From NCBI GenBank assembly GCA_024235415.1, contig JACKML010000001.1, forward strand, positions 1 through 64,000: a stretch of 64,000 bases of DNA, written 5' to 3'. Under the pieces are notes generated by a model. That model saw only the letters and a program-made list of their open reading frames with translations. It did not search any database and had not been told where the DNA came from. This document shows, in pieces, positions 45,769 through 53,556 of this stretch. The translations under genes were made by a program, and so were the position numbers. Position 1 is the stretch's first letter; each line of letters opens with the position of its first letter. Source of the DNA: Chromatiaceae bacterium. GTDB taxonomy: Bacteria > Pseudomonadota > Gammaproteobacteria > Chromatiales > Chromatiaceae.

Positions 45769-46116
45769 TGTCCTCCCAATATCCCAGGCGCCACTGCGCC
45801 GAATGAACGGCGAGCTGCGCAAACCATGGTCCGACAACCAGATGGCAATCTGTTGCTGGTAATAGCCATCCGGTCGGCCACGTTTCAGCCGCTGGAACAG
45901 CCCCGCCATAACGATGACTGTTCCCACGACACCGACACCGGTCATGCCGAACCCCATGGTGACCGCGCCCAACAATCCCGCCAGGAGGAGGCTAACGGGT
46001 AACCAGATGAGCGCGGCCACACCCACGATGATGCCCAGTTCGGACGACGAGCAGCCCTTGAAGATTGCCGGCTCTACATTGAGCCGGTCGGCCAGAATGT
46101 CGTCTCGATTAGACAT
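45748..46116 (-). CDS. ICE protein TIGR03750, two-TM
   Basis: About 122 residues from the Met at 46116 (MSNRDDILADRLNVEPAIFK). Two adjacent transmembrane helices (GIIVGVAALIWLPVSLLLAG; VVGTVIVMAGLFQRLKRG) follow a short conserved cytosolic start, then a polar C-terminus. This is the TIGR03750 layout, similar to TraL-type pilus-assembly proteins. The C-terminal four residues and stop come from the inserted MITE-like element, so the tail is slightly altered. Longer in-frame starts upstream lack support. Confidence 0.8.
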   Translation of the reverse strand: MSNRDDILADRLNVEPAIFKGCSSSELGIIVGVAALIWLPVSLLLAGLLGAVTMGFGMTGVGVVGTVIVMAGLFQRLKRGRPDGYYQQQIAIWLSDHGLRSSPFIRRSGAWDIGRTSALPNR

Positions 46117-46282
46117 CGTAGAGCGCGCGTGAGGTATGGGAACCGTCACGAAGGAGTGAGAGAGCGAGGACAGATTCCTGAAAATTCGAGGAGAATAGCA
46201 GGGCACTATTTAACGAGGATTTGCGGGAATATGGACCGCTCTCTCGCTGCTGCAGTAGGTTATCCATGCCTTACACGCGCTC

Positions 46283-46633
46283 TTAAATGACGCCCGCGGC
46301 TTCGGTGAGCAGGTAGCTGGCAAAAATCAGTACGATCGCACCGACGATGCCAAGCACGCCCACTTCGGCCCATTCGGCCTTACCCTGGCGAGCCTCGTTG
46401 AACTTGGCGAAGCCGAGATAGGCAATCCACAGGAAGCCCAGCACGGCGATCGCCAGCCCCAGCACCAATCCGCCATCTTTGATGTAACCCGAAATGAGCC
46501 CAATCCAGTCACCGGCTGCAGGTGCGGTACTGGGTGCCACCGGGGTCGGCAACGCTGCCAATACCGACTGGCCTGCCGTAACAACGAGCAACCCAGCTGC
46601 GGTTACCACCTTTTTTACTGCTTTCTTCATCAT
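46283..46633 (-). CDS. Pilin-like ICE protein, TIGR03745
   Basis: About 116 residues from the ATG pair at 46633, which follows a GGAGAG site; the longer frame is not needed. A signal-like segment (VTAAGLLVVTAGQSVLA) precedes a mature protein with two hydrophobic helices (LVLGLAIAVLGFLWIAYLGF; VGVLGIVGAIVLIFASYLL). This is the layout of a conjugative pilin or VirB2-like subunit. It sits between TIGR03758 and TIGR03750, as in related ICEs. Confidence 0.8.
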   Translation of the reverse strand: MMKKAVKKVVTAAGLLVVTAGQSVLAALPTPVAPSTAPAAGDWIGLISGYIKDGGLVLGLAIAVLGFLWIAYLGFAKFNEARQGKAEWAEVGVLGIVGAIVLIFASYLLTEAAGVI

Positions 46634-46717
46634 TACTTTCTCTCCGAGGTAACGGGGTTGCCCCCTGTTAAAAATACGGGGAACTCCCCGAACCTCTGCG
46701 ACAATGGCCAACGGCCG

Positions 46718-46948
46718 CTACCGCAGATAAAAACCCAACACCATAAGCACGATGCTGGCGCGCAGTGCCGACCAGACCACATCGAACAAAACGACCTGCC
46801 CGTTCTGCCAGGCACGGAAGGTGCCTAGCGAGACCCAAATAACCCAGACGAAGGCCAGCACCAGCACGACCGATGCGATGCCGGTCAGCAACGTGGCCGG
46901 TGTAAAACCGGAGCCTGCTTGAAATGCCGTGTTCTGTGCTGCCGTCAT
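46718..46948 (-). CDS. ICE protein TIGR03758, pilin-like
   Basis: A 76-residue protein with two hydrophobic helices (LTGIASVVLVLAFVWVIWVS; VVWSALRASIVLMVLGFYLR) joined by a short polar turn. It is a VirB2/VirB3-sized component of the secretion system. It follows the RAQPRD gene by nine bases. Confidence 0.78.
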   Translation of the reverse strand: MTAAQNTAFQAGSGFTPATLLTGIASVVLVLAFVWVIWVSLGTFRAWQNGQVVLFDVVWSALRASIVLMVLGFYLR

Positions 46949-46957
46949 GACCTGACA

Positions 46958-47260
46958 TCACCGACGGTAATCGCCACGCAGGGGCGGGAATGTCCGGGGC
47001 TCCGAACGTGGTGCATCGATGTGTTCCTGGATCCCGAGTCGAATCCGATCAAGATCCTGGCGCAGCCACTCATACTGAAAACGAACGCGGGCATCAGGAT
47101 TGGCTTGAGAAGCCGCTTCCGTGATCAGCGGATCGATGGCCTGAAGTTCGTGGATGATCCGGGCGAGTGCTGCCCGCTCGCCGTCTGCGTCAGCAATGGC
47201 AAACTGAACCGGCAATACAGCCGCCAACAGTCCTGAGACCAGCAGTTTGGTAATTTGCAT
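46958..47260 (-). CDS. RAQPRD-family exported ICE protein (TIGR01690)
   Basis: About 100 residues from the ATG at 47260, chosen for its GGGGAGGAAATCC leader. Signal peptide KLLVSGLLAAVLPVQFAIA. The mature part is helical: ERAALARIIHELQAIDPLI, then QYEWLRQDLDRIRLGIQEHI, ending in Arg/Pro-rich RTFPPLRGDYRR. The motif that names the family is degenerate here. It is the first core gene after the second cargo site, whose IS5 copy lies 100 bases upstream. Confidence 0.75.
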   Translation of the reverse strand: MQITKLLVSGLLAAVLPVQFAIADADGERAALARIIHELQAIDPLITEAASQANPDARVRFQYEWLRQDLDRIRLGIQEHIDAPRSEPRTFPPLRGDYRR

Positions 47261-47360
47261 GGATTTCCTCCCCGTGTTGCGCATGACGCGCATGGTGGGG
47301 GATTCGGGTAGGACTAGATATGGAAAATCTAATCATGGAAATGCATTGTTTTCTGACTAG

Positions 47361-48191
47361 AACCTATCTCAAAATTAACTCATGAACGGTTTGTCGTATA
47401 ATGATCATCGTGCTACGACTAAGCGACCACCATTGGGAACGTATCCGGGAACATTTTCCGGAGGAATATATTCCCGAAGGTCGTGCCGGTCGCAAGCCAA
47501 TCCCCGCCCGCAAGGTTCTCGAAGCTGTCCTTTGGATCCTCAATACCGGTGCGCAGTGGCACATGCTGCCGCAATGCTATCCGAATTACAAAACGGTTCA
47601 TCGTCGCTTTCAGCAATGGTGTCGGAGCGAAGTGCTGCGCAGTGTCATGACCGATCTGGCGAATACATTGCGGGATGAAGGTGCGCTTGATGAAGCGGAA
47701 TGTTTTATCGATGCCACCTTTGCATCGGCCAAGGGTGGCGGCGATGAGATTGGCCCAACAAAGCGTGGTAAGGGTGTGAAAATTATGGCAATTGTTGAGC
47801 GTCATGGACTGCCGTTGGCAGTCAGTACGCACGCAGCAAACCATCACGAAGTCACGTTGGTGCAACTGTGTTTTGATTTCTACATGATTGAGGCGAAGCC
47901 GGAGAATCTGATTGGCGATCGTGCCTACGACAGCGACAAGTTGGACGAAGAACTGCATCAGGATGGTATTGAGATGATCTCGCCGCATCGAAGGAATCGA
48001 AAAAAACCTAAGACGCAAGATGGCCGCCGTCTGCGCCGTTACGAACGGCGGTGGATGGTTGAGCGGTTCTTTGCATGGATTCAATGGCAACGTCGTCTCC
48101 TGGTTCGCTGGGAATACTATGCAGAGAATTTTCTCGGATTTGTGCAGCTAGCGACCATCGGTATCTTACTCAGGCAATTTTGAGATAGGTT
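47361..48191 (+). mobile_element. IS5-family insertion sequence with CTAG target duplication
   Basis: An 831-bp element. Its ends AACCTATCTCAAAATT and the exact inverse AATTTTGAGATAGGTT flank one transposase gene. Outside both ends is CTAG (47357-47360 and 48192-48195), the target duplication expected of IS5-like elements; a TA duplication would also fit. The empty site would have read TGACTAGTCA, itself a palindrome. The element is apparently intact, so a recent insertion into the cargo site is likely. Confidence 0.85.
47401..48183 (+). CDS. IS5-family DDE transposase
   Basis: A 260-residue transposase. An N-terminal DUF4096-like domain (LSDHHWERIREHFPEE ... VLEAVLWILNTGAQWHMLP) is followed by the DDE catalytic core, with first Asp in CFIDATFASAKGGG, second in LIGDRAYDSDKLDEEL and the Glu in RRWMVERFFAWIQWQRRL (Y-(2)-R-(3)-E-(6)-R type). 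Single uninterrupted frame, so it should be active without programmed frameshift. It lies opposite to the tra genes. Confidence 0.93.
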   Translation: MIIVLRLSDHHWERIREHFPEEYIPEGRAGRKPIPARKVLEAVLWILNTGAQWHMLPQCYPNYKTVHRRFQQWCRSEVLRSVMTDLANTLRDEGALDEAECFIDATFASAKGGGDEIGPTKRGKGVKIMAIVERHGLPLAVSTHAANHHEVTLVQLCFDFYMIEAKPENLIGDRAYDSDKLDEELHQDGIEMISPHRRNRKKPKTQDGRRLRRYERRWMVERFFAWIQWQRRLLVRWEYYAENFLGFVQLATIGILLRQF

Positions 48192-48451
48192 CTAGTCAAA
48201 AAAGTTTGTCAGCACTAATAATAGAATTGAAAAGAAGGGGTGCACATGCACCCCAATATGAGCGAAAAATAAAGGCGGGGGGAAATCCGACACAGGCCGC
48301 AAATCGCATCTTTGGGTGTGGTGCAGCCCGCAAGTGCCGAAGCCAAAGTAAGGCGCGAGAACCCGGTCCCGCGATTTATACTCCTATGTGCCTAACCTTG
48401 ACGGATGGGCCGAAGGGGCTGAAGTAAACGGGAAGAATGCGCGCCTACTAT

Positions 48452-49321
48452 CTACTTGGTTAGATATCTCCAAACGTCTGCCGAATCTTCCTTTCTATAC
48501 AGACCGCAGCAATAACAATCACCGGCAGGGCGTACTTCGACTTTACTGATGGTTTTGAGATGGCCTCGGTAATTGAGGTAGCGCGACTGCAACCCCGGGC
48601 TCGTAAGCAGCAGTTTGAATTCCTGCACCCCAAGAGAAGCAATGATGCCGTTGAGGTCTACGACAGAGGGTCCGGAACCTACGGACAGAATGCGCTTATC
48701 AACACCATAAACCTTCGCTTCGTTCTCAAGTTGCTGCTCATCAGTAAGATATCGTCTGATTTCCGTCTGATCAAGACCATCGCCCATACATTGTAGACAG
48801 CCGCTTCCATCCTTGACGACGGCGATGCGTCCGCCGAACGTACCATCGTCAAAGACTTCGCTTGCTAGGTCGATATAGGTAACGCCATAGGCAACACACA
48901 GCTCATTCAGAATTGCCCTGGCACCATCGCAGTCAAGGCAGCCAACAACGACATCTGCTCCGATGACAGCCTCGAAGGCTTCGGGGGACTCCAGCCTGTT
49001 TCTTATGAGCTTGATGGAAATCTCGGGGTCGATACCTTTCACGATCCGCTCGGCCACAAAAACCTTGTCAATTCCGACTCCCTTTTCCGCATCGTAATCA
49101 CTATGCAAGAACCCGAAATACCTGTTCCTGTTGGTAGCCGAAAATGTCTCATACTCGATGACCGCAAGAGATTTCACGCCGAGCAAACAGAGTTGCGGGA
49201 GCACAAATGTTCCCAATCCGCCGTACCCGACCAAAACGACCTTTGCCGCCCGAATCCGTGCCTGTCCTTCGGCCCCAAAGATGGTAATCTGCCTGTCGAA
49301 TCGTTCACATCTGACTGACAT
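48452..49321 (-). CDS. E1-like ThiF protein of the second Ubl cassette
   Basis: A 289-residue adenylating enzyme. ATP-binding loop VVLVGYGGLGTFVLPQL (about residues 28-44), then VIEYETFSATNRNRYFGFLH, VVGCLDCDGARAIL and FGGRIAVVKDGSGCLQC. Paired cysteines (GCLQC, DCYCCG) look like a zinc site as in E1/MoeB. It should adenylate the C-terminus of the Ubl encoded upstream. A textbook AGGAGG precedes its ATG, inside the end of the JAMM gene (17-base overlap), so expression is coupled. It has a single adenylation domain, unlike the E2-fused E1 of the cassette at 20-21.6 kb. Confidence 0.85.
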   Translation of the reverse strand: MSVRCERFDRQITIFGAEGQARIRAAKVVLVGYGGLGTFVLPQLCLLGVKSLAVIEYETFSATNRNRYFGFLHSDYDAEKGVGIDKVFVAERIVKGIDPEISIKLIRNRLESPEAFEAVIGADVVVGCLDCDGARAILNELCVAYGVTYIDLASEVFDDGTFGGRIAVVKDGSGCLQCMGDGLDQTEIRRYLTDEQQLENEAKVYGVDKRILSVGSGPSVVDLNGIIASLGVQEFKLLLTSPGLQSRYLNYRGHLKTISKVEVRPAGDCYCCGLYRKEDSADVWRYLTK

Positions 49322-49838
49322 GATGACCTCCTAACGTCATACCGGTTGGCAATAGCGTCTTTCCATCCACTCGCAGCGCCGTCAGGGACTCTGGGGTATG
49401 AGGGCTTTCTTGCCAGACCAGCGAGTCAAATCCGTTCGGAGCCACGACGATCGCCGCATACGGCCTGCCGGGTAGCCGCCACCACATATGGGGCACCGTT
49501 TCTCCGAAGCCATTCATGTCCGCGATCGAAAACGCCGGGGCCCAGGGGCTATTAAAGGGATGCGAGTGCAGCTCGATCAGCGCGGTATTTGTCTGATGAG
49601 CCTTCTTGATAATCGAAATCCTGGCTTCATCAGACAACTCGATGTAGTCGTCGTACTGCGCCCTGAATCCGTCCTCCCCGACAAGCATGAAATCCTGCGC
49701 CGTGAGGACTACCGCGTGAGCAGACTCATGAACGCTGGCGAAGATGAACGCGGCGGATTCCGTAATCACCCCTTTCGGCGATAGATGAGTCCAGATCTTG
49801 GCCTTCTGAGGTCTGGTAACGTCAATAAAGTACTGCAT
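49305..49838 (-). CDS. JAB/JAMM-type Ubl peptidase
   Basis: A 177-residue protein with a JAMM metal motif: H91-S-H93 (ELHSHPFNS), then S104 and D107 (AFSIADMNGFG). The spacing between the second His and the Ser is ten, slightly longer than the usual seven. A glutamate that could be catalytic lies in FASVHESAHAV. Such peptidases trim or remove ubiquitin-like modifiers in eukaryotes and bacteria. The start overlaps the upstream stop (TAATG). Confidence 0.82.
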   Translation of the reverse strand: MQYFIDVTRPQKAKIWTHLSPKGVITESAAFIFASVHESAHAVVLTAQDFMLVGEDGFRAQYDDYIELSDEARISIIKKAHQTNTALIELHSHPFNSPWAPAFSIADMNGFGETVPHMWWRLPGRPYAAIVVAPNGFDSLVWQESPHTPESLTALRVDGKTLLPTGMTLGGHHVSQM

Positions 49839-50881
49839 TACTCACCCTCCAGAAGCCGCTGACGAAAACTTCTCGCCCAGCCCCACAAATTGTCGCCACG
49901 CGTAACATCGGCGCCAGGCTTCCAGTCCTCGGCATCCCACGATACAAAGCGCCAGTTGCCGCCGAAGGGCGGCTGATGCTGCGGATTATTGAGAGACAAC
50001 ACCTTGTTGCCGTGCTTGATGCCCGAAGGCACATAGAAGCCGTAGGGTTTCGGGACCGGATGCCCGACAGTCACGCTGAAGACAACCGAGACCACTTCCG
50101 GGCTCAGAGGAGAAGGTAGTTGGTATCGGTCAATCTTGAACCAGTGAAGGTTTCTGACCTCTTTGTACTCAACAACCGGAAAATTCCGCCGCAGGAGCAG
50201 CAGTTCTTTGCCTATACGGGAGTTCTTATCGAACCCCCGTTTAAAGCGCTGCTTCTTGCAGTAGTTATGCCCGGGTTTGAGCTTGATGATCTCGCCCGAC
50301 GACAGTTGCTTTTCGTTCTGGTCTTTGTCGACCTCAACTGCCCCCTGGCTGGCATCCCACCCGCCAAGCTGGATTATCTCCTCGGTCGTGATGGTCTTCG
50401 TCTGCCACTCGTAAACCGTGCCTTCAATGCAGATGGAGTACATGGAGCCGAACCTGAACCGCTCTATCCCTTCACACGACAGGTCAACAATGTCACGATC
50501 GCCGATGGACTTGTCGTCTCCATCCTTGGTCTTCTGCCAGATACCCACTTCGTGCGGGACATCGGTCCCGGAGAGTTTCTTGAGGGCATGACCGGTTATG
50601 AAATCTGAGCCCCATTCCCGCGTCTTACCATCGATCTCCAGCCGATAGATGACGTCTGCCCTGAAAGTACGGAATTTCTCAACGCCGGAGCGTTCCAGGT
50701 CAACTGCCTCGTTCGGCCTGATGCTCTCCATGTCCCCATCTTCCAACAGAAGATATATAACGTGATCCACGATGGGCTCTTTTCCAGCGAGTGCTAACAG
50801 CTCCTCCCCGGACAGGGAAGCTCTGTCACTCTCGAAGACACTACCATCGATTCTGATTTTGTACAAAACATCGGTATTCAT
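49838..50881 (-). CDS. Triple ubiquitin-like repeat fused to E2-like domain
   Basis: A 347-residue fusion. Residues 1-75, 76-145 and 146-213 are three copies of a beta-grasp domain of the multiubiquitin type (VLYKIRIDGSVFE; VIYRLEIDGKTREW; YSICIEGTVYEW). Each carries the later V/I-DL-x-x-x-G or I-x-L-x-x-G block. The C-terminal 134 residues are an E2-like domain of the prokaryotic E2 family E kind (FPVVEYKEVRNLHWFKI; GGNWRFVSWDAEDWKPG). This domain has no cysteine at all, so it cannot form a canonical E2 thioester. Start ATG at 50881 with GGAG upstream; 53 codons of longer frame are unsupported. Confidence 0.85.
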   Translation of the reverse strand: MNTDVLYKIRIDGSVFESDRASLSGEELLALAGKEPIVDHVIYLLLEDGDMESIRPNEAVDLERSGVEKFRTFRADVIYRLEIDGKTREWGSDFITGHALKKLSGTDVPHEVGIWQKTKDGDDKSIGDRDIVDLSCEGIERFRFGSMYSICIEGTVYEWQTKTITTEEIIQLGGWDASQGAVEVDKDQNEKQLSSGEIIKLKPGHNYCKKQRFKRGFDKNSRIGKELLLLRRNFPVVEYKEVRNLHWFKIDRYQLPSPLSPEVVSVVFSVTVGHPVPKPYGFYVPSGIKHGNKVLSLNNPQHQPPFGGNWRFVSWDAEDWKPGADVTRGDNLWGWARSFRQRLLEGE

Positions 50882-50936
50882 AGCTGAATCTCCAAAATTG
50901 GTTAATGAACATTTCGGAGTCCAGTATGGCGATTGA

Positions 50937-50985
50937 GGGGTGTGTGAATCGGTGCTGTAGGGGTGTGAAATCCGGTGTGAATTTA
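50937..50985 (-). promoter_or_regulatory. Triple GGTGTGAA direct repeat before the Ubl-E2 gene
   Basis: On the + strand, GGTGTGTGAATC, GGTGTGAAATCC and GGTGTGAATTT occur about 20-24 and 14 bases apart in the 143-base gap between 50882 and 51024. Read in the direction of the gene they are TTCACACC repeats. Three near-identical half-sites in a leader suggest an operator or activator site, but no protein is assigned. The gap suggests the Ubl-E2/JAMM/E1 genes have their own promoter. Confidence 0.4.
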
Positions 50986-51024
50986 CATACGTAACGCCAA
51001 TTAACAATGAGGAAGCTACTGACT

Positions 51025-51942
51025 CTATAGTTCCAGCCAATAATTCCCCTTTCCGTCGTTCTTAATAATCTCTCCCCAAGCTGGATGGCTTTTTCCTTTG
51101 CTTCTGAATACCTGAAGCAATTTGTTTTGCGATGAATTTATTTCGGCGAGTATTTCGTCCTGATGCCGGGGGCCGCCAGCATTGTGCATATATTCGATGG
51201 CCTCGGCTTGCTTCTTCGTAAAATCATATCTGGTGCCGTTGCAGACTAGGTTTCTATACCCTGTCCCAAATCCGTCCTGATCTACGCTGCCACCCATTCT
51301 TCCGGCCAGCATTCGCGTATTAATTTCGAAGTCCGCGCTCTCGATCACCATCGCTTCTTCAAGCCTCACCAGTACGTTCTGGCCGGACAAGACAAGGTGT
51401 GCCGGTAAATGTCGATCAAGTGCCAGGACAAGTGCCGGGTCGCGCGATTTATGGTGGTTGTCGAGATAGTCGTGCAGCGCGTCAAAAACGGCCGGGACGA
51501 TCGTATTTCTCGTAATCACGATTGGTGTGTTTTGCTTTTCAATCCTGTGCCGCCCTAAGACCCAGATTTGATCCTCCAGAATGACCTTCGCCTCACATCG
51601 GTCCGGGATTTCCAGGGCATTCATGACTTGCCTGACAAACCATCCAAAATTGACCTTGTAGAGGGCGATGTCCTCCTCCAATACGCCCACCCAACCGTCC
51701 GCCGGAGAGAAGTACATGTATTTTCCATCCCGGCGCACGACCTCGGCCGTGACCTCTGAATCGCCATCGACGAAAGCGATATCCATTAAGCTCTTGAAGT
51801 AAACTAGGGCACCGCAGTCACATAGACCGTCGAAATTATCACTAAAAACGTCTTTGGCGACTTTCTTCAGGATCGACGCTTCCCGGTTCGAGCCGATTTT
51901 TAGCAGGTCTTCGACGATCGGCTTTCTGAGACCTGCGGTCAT
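51025..51942 (-). CDS. Unknown protein linked to the second Ubl cassette
   Basis: A 305-residue soluble protein, not recognised. Visible features are CDCGALVYFKSLMDIAF, an HR-E-rich middle (ILEDQIWVLGRHRIEKQNTP) and a C-terminal 80-residue segment (YDFTKKQAEAIEYMHNAGG ... HPAWGEIIKNDGKGNYWLEL). The last segment resembles a small winged-helix-like domain found at the end of several defence proteins. Start overlaps the end of the upstream gene by four bases. With that gene it forms the first part of the leftward Ubl run. Confidence 0.65.
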   Translation of the reverse strand: MTAGLRKPIVEDLLKIGSNREASILKKVAKDVFSDNFDGLCDCGALVYFKSLMDIAFVDGDSEVTAEVVRRDGKYMYFSPADGWVGVLEEDIALYKVNFGWFVRQVMNALEIPDRCEAKVILEDQIWVLGRHRIEKQNTPIVITRNTIVPAVFDALHDYLDNHHKSRDPALVLALDRHLPAHLVLSGQNVLVRLEEAMVIESADFEINTRMLAGRMGGSVDQDGFGTGYRNLVCNGTRYDFTKKQAEAIEYMHNAGGPRHQDEILAEINSSQNKLLQVFRSKGKSHPAWGEIIKNDGKGNYWLEL

Positions 51943-53120
51943 TGCACTGTCTCGACGAGCTCCCAGCGCTCAAGGTATTTCTCACCGATGAGCTTTTCTT
52001 TCTGAGATTTGCTTTTCAGGTCGCAACCGTTTGGCTCGCGTATCGTGACATGCAGAACTTTTCCTCTCCGGCTTTCGTGATCTGGTACGAACTTGATACT
52101 GATGCGAACCTGCTTGAGCCTGAATCCCGTTTTGAGTGGATCGTTGTCGCCAAAGTATTCCTTCGATATATCATAGATTCTGCGTTCTTCCTTTGTCGCA
52201 ACATCAAGTGTGACGGTGTTGTTGCTGTTCGGGCGAGCGACCTTGAGCATCGTCACCCTGACAGATTCAATGCCATCCTCCGGATCGAAAGAGAGAACAA
52301 CCGGGTTCAGGAGTCTTTGTATGTCATATTGCTTAAGAGGGATATTCTCACCGTCTATCGGGGACTGGAGCAGCGTTTCGGAAAACACTATGGCGATGGA
52401 TTTTCGATGCTCCTTCCCTTCGGCAATGATTTCGATTTGGCCGGTGGTCGGTTCGTATGTAAGAGCAACCTCCTTTACCGGTCTGACAATCCGGGAAACG
52501 AGGTTTTCCTCTTCAAAAGCGAGCTGCGTACTGGGCAGGTCTTCCCGATAGACTATGATTTGGATGATATCTATTTCGTTCTCATCAGCGTCGGAACGGG
52601 TCCGTTCGCAAATCTCGACCTTCATTCTTCCAGCCGACCGAAACAGCTCTTTCAACTTTTCTTCAAACGTTGACTGCTGAGTCTCGCCTGCCGCAATTTG
52701 GATATTTCCGGGACCGATAAATGCTTCCCACATTTGGCCCTGTCTTTTTGTATCGACGTACCAGCAGTCTTCAACCTCAGTGAACCGACTGTTGTCTTTC
52801 AGAAACATCCAGAGCACGCGATCGTGTTCATTCGCCAGTTGATAATAGTCATCCAGCTCGTCATCTTTGACAAAGTGTTTCAGTATGCTTTGTCCCAGTT
52901 CATCCGTAAGCGCATCGATCCTTTCTGCATCCGAACTGAGCACAGCCAGAGAGTCGCCGGATATCGTCGAGGAGATCTCCAGCAGCGCCTTTCGTATCTC
53001 CCGTTCGCCCGCATCCCAGTCAATCTTTTCGGCAATGCCGGAATGAACCCCCGAGAAATAGGTTTTCAGGGATTTCTCTGGCAAGTTCTTGATGAGTCTG
53101 TTTACTGCCGAAGCCATCAT
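51939..53120 (-). CDS. Unknown protein heading the second Ubl cassette
   Basis: A 393-residue acidic, beta-rich soluble protein with no recognised domain. Its start (MMASAVNRLIKNLPEKSLKT) is helical. It contains VLWMFLKDNSRFTEVEDCWY, an IDIIQIIVYREDLPSTQLAF strand pair, and a C-terminal EKLIGEKYLERWELVE. No nuclease, kinase or transmembrane motif is visible. It is translationally coupled to the 305-residue gene (4-base overlap). Both may be the target, sensor or effector of the Ubl system; that is inference. Confidence 0.65.
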   Translation of the reverse strand: MMASAVNRLIKNLPEKSLKTYFSGVHSGIAEKIDWDAGEREIRKALLEISSTISGDSLAVLSSDAERIDALTDELGQSILKHFVKDDELDDYYQLANEHDRVLWMFLKDNSRFTEVEDCWYVDTKRQGQMWEAFIGPGNIQIAAGETQQSTFEEKLKELFRSAGRMKVEICERTRSDADENEIDIIQIIVYREDLPSTQLAFEEENLVSRIVRPVKEVALTYEPTTGQIEIIAEGKEHRKSIAIVFSETLLQSPIDGENIPLKQYDIQRLLNPVVLSFDPEDGIESVRVTMLKVARPNSNNTVTLDVATKEERRIYDISKEYFGDNDPLKTGFRLKQVRISIKFVPDHESRRGKVLHVTIREPNGCDLKSKSQKEKLIGEKYLERWELVETVQ

Positions 53121-53174
53121 TCTGTCCTTGCGTTCATGGACGCTGGCGTTTCCGCACCTGGCCGATCTACTCGA

Positions 53175-53399
53175 TCATCCGGGCGTTTTGCGAGGGTCGT
53201 CCTTTCTGTGATACGTCCGCTCTTCCTGGAACCGCCCGTCCTCTTTATGAATCTTCACGGACCCGGTCTTGTCCGCCATATACTCACGCGTATCCCTCAT
53301 AATCTCCTGCTTGGTATCAGCGGTCTTTGAGGCACGGCGATTCCCCTCTTTGGTGAGCTTCCATTTGTCGCCGTCTTTAGTGATGTGGTAGTTGTCCAT
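53175..53399 (-). CDS. DUF2188-type small protein
   Basis: A 74-residue protein with the DUF2188 pattern: YHITKDGDKWKLTKEGNRRA, SKTADTKQEIM and SVKIHKEDGRFQEERTY. Start at 53399 behind AGGAGA; the longer frame runs into the divergent promoter region. Function unknown; the domain is often found in small stress or cargo proteins. It reads away from the HTH-ImmA/IrrE gene. Confidence 0.75.
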   Translation of the reverse strand: MDNYHITKDGDKWKLTKEGNRRASKTADTKQEIMRDTREYMADKTGSVKIHKEDGRFQEERTYHRKDDPRKTPG

Positions 53400-53485
53400 C
53401 TCTTTCTCCTGCAAAGTAATGCTAACGAAACACCGTAACACATTGATTTCGCTAACACATTTAAGATATGAAGCGCTCAAATATG

Positions 53486-53543
53486 TTGACACAACTAGAT
53501 TTTATGGTTTACAATTTATCCTATAAATTTATTTTTGTAAACC
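53486..53543 (+). promoter_or_regulatory. Strong promoter with overlapping dyad operator
   Basis: TTGACA (53486-53491), 18-base spacer, TACAAT (53510-53515) is a strong sigma-70 promoter for the HTH-ImmA/IrrE gene. GGTTTACAA (53506-53514) and TTGTAAACC (53535-53543) form a perfect 9-bp dyad covering the -10 box and start site, a likely autorepression operator. An AAGGGA site follows before the ATG at 53557. Confidence 0.65.
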
Positions 53544-53556
53544 TTCAAGGGATAAA

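Noticed and set aside
45501..45881. 126-residue frame across the MITE-like element
   Set aside because: It crosses both inverted repeats and the end of the TIGR03750 gene and has no protein-like pattern.
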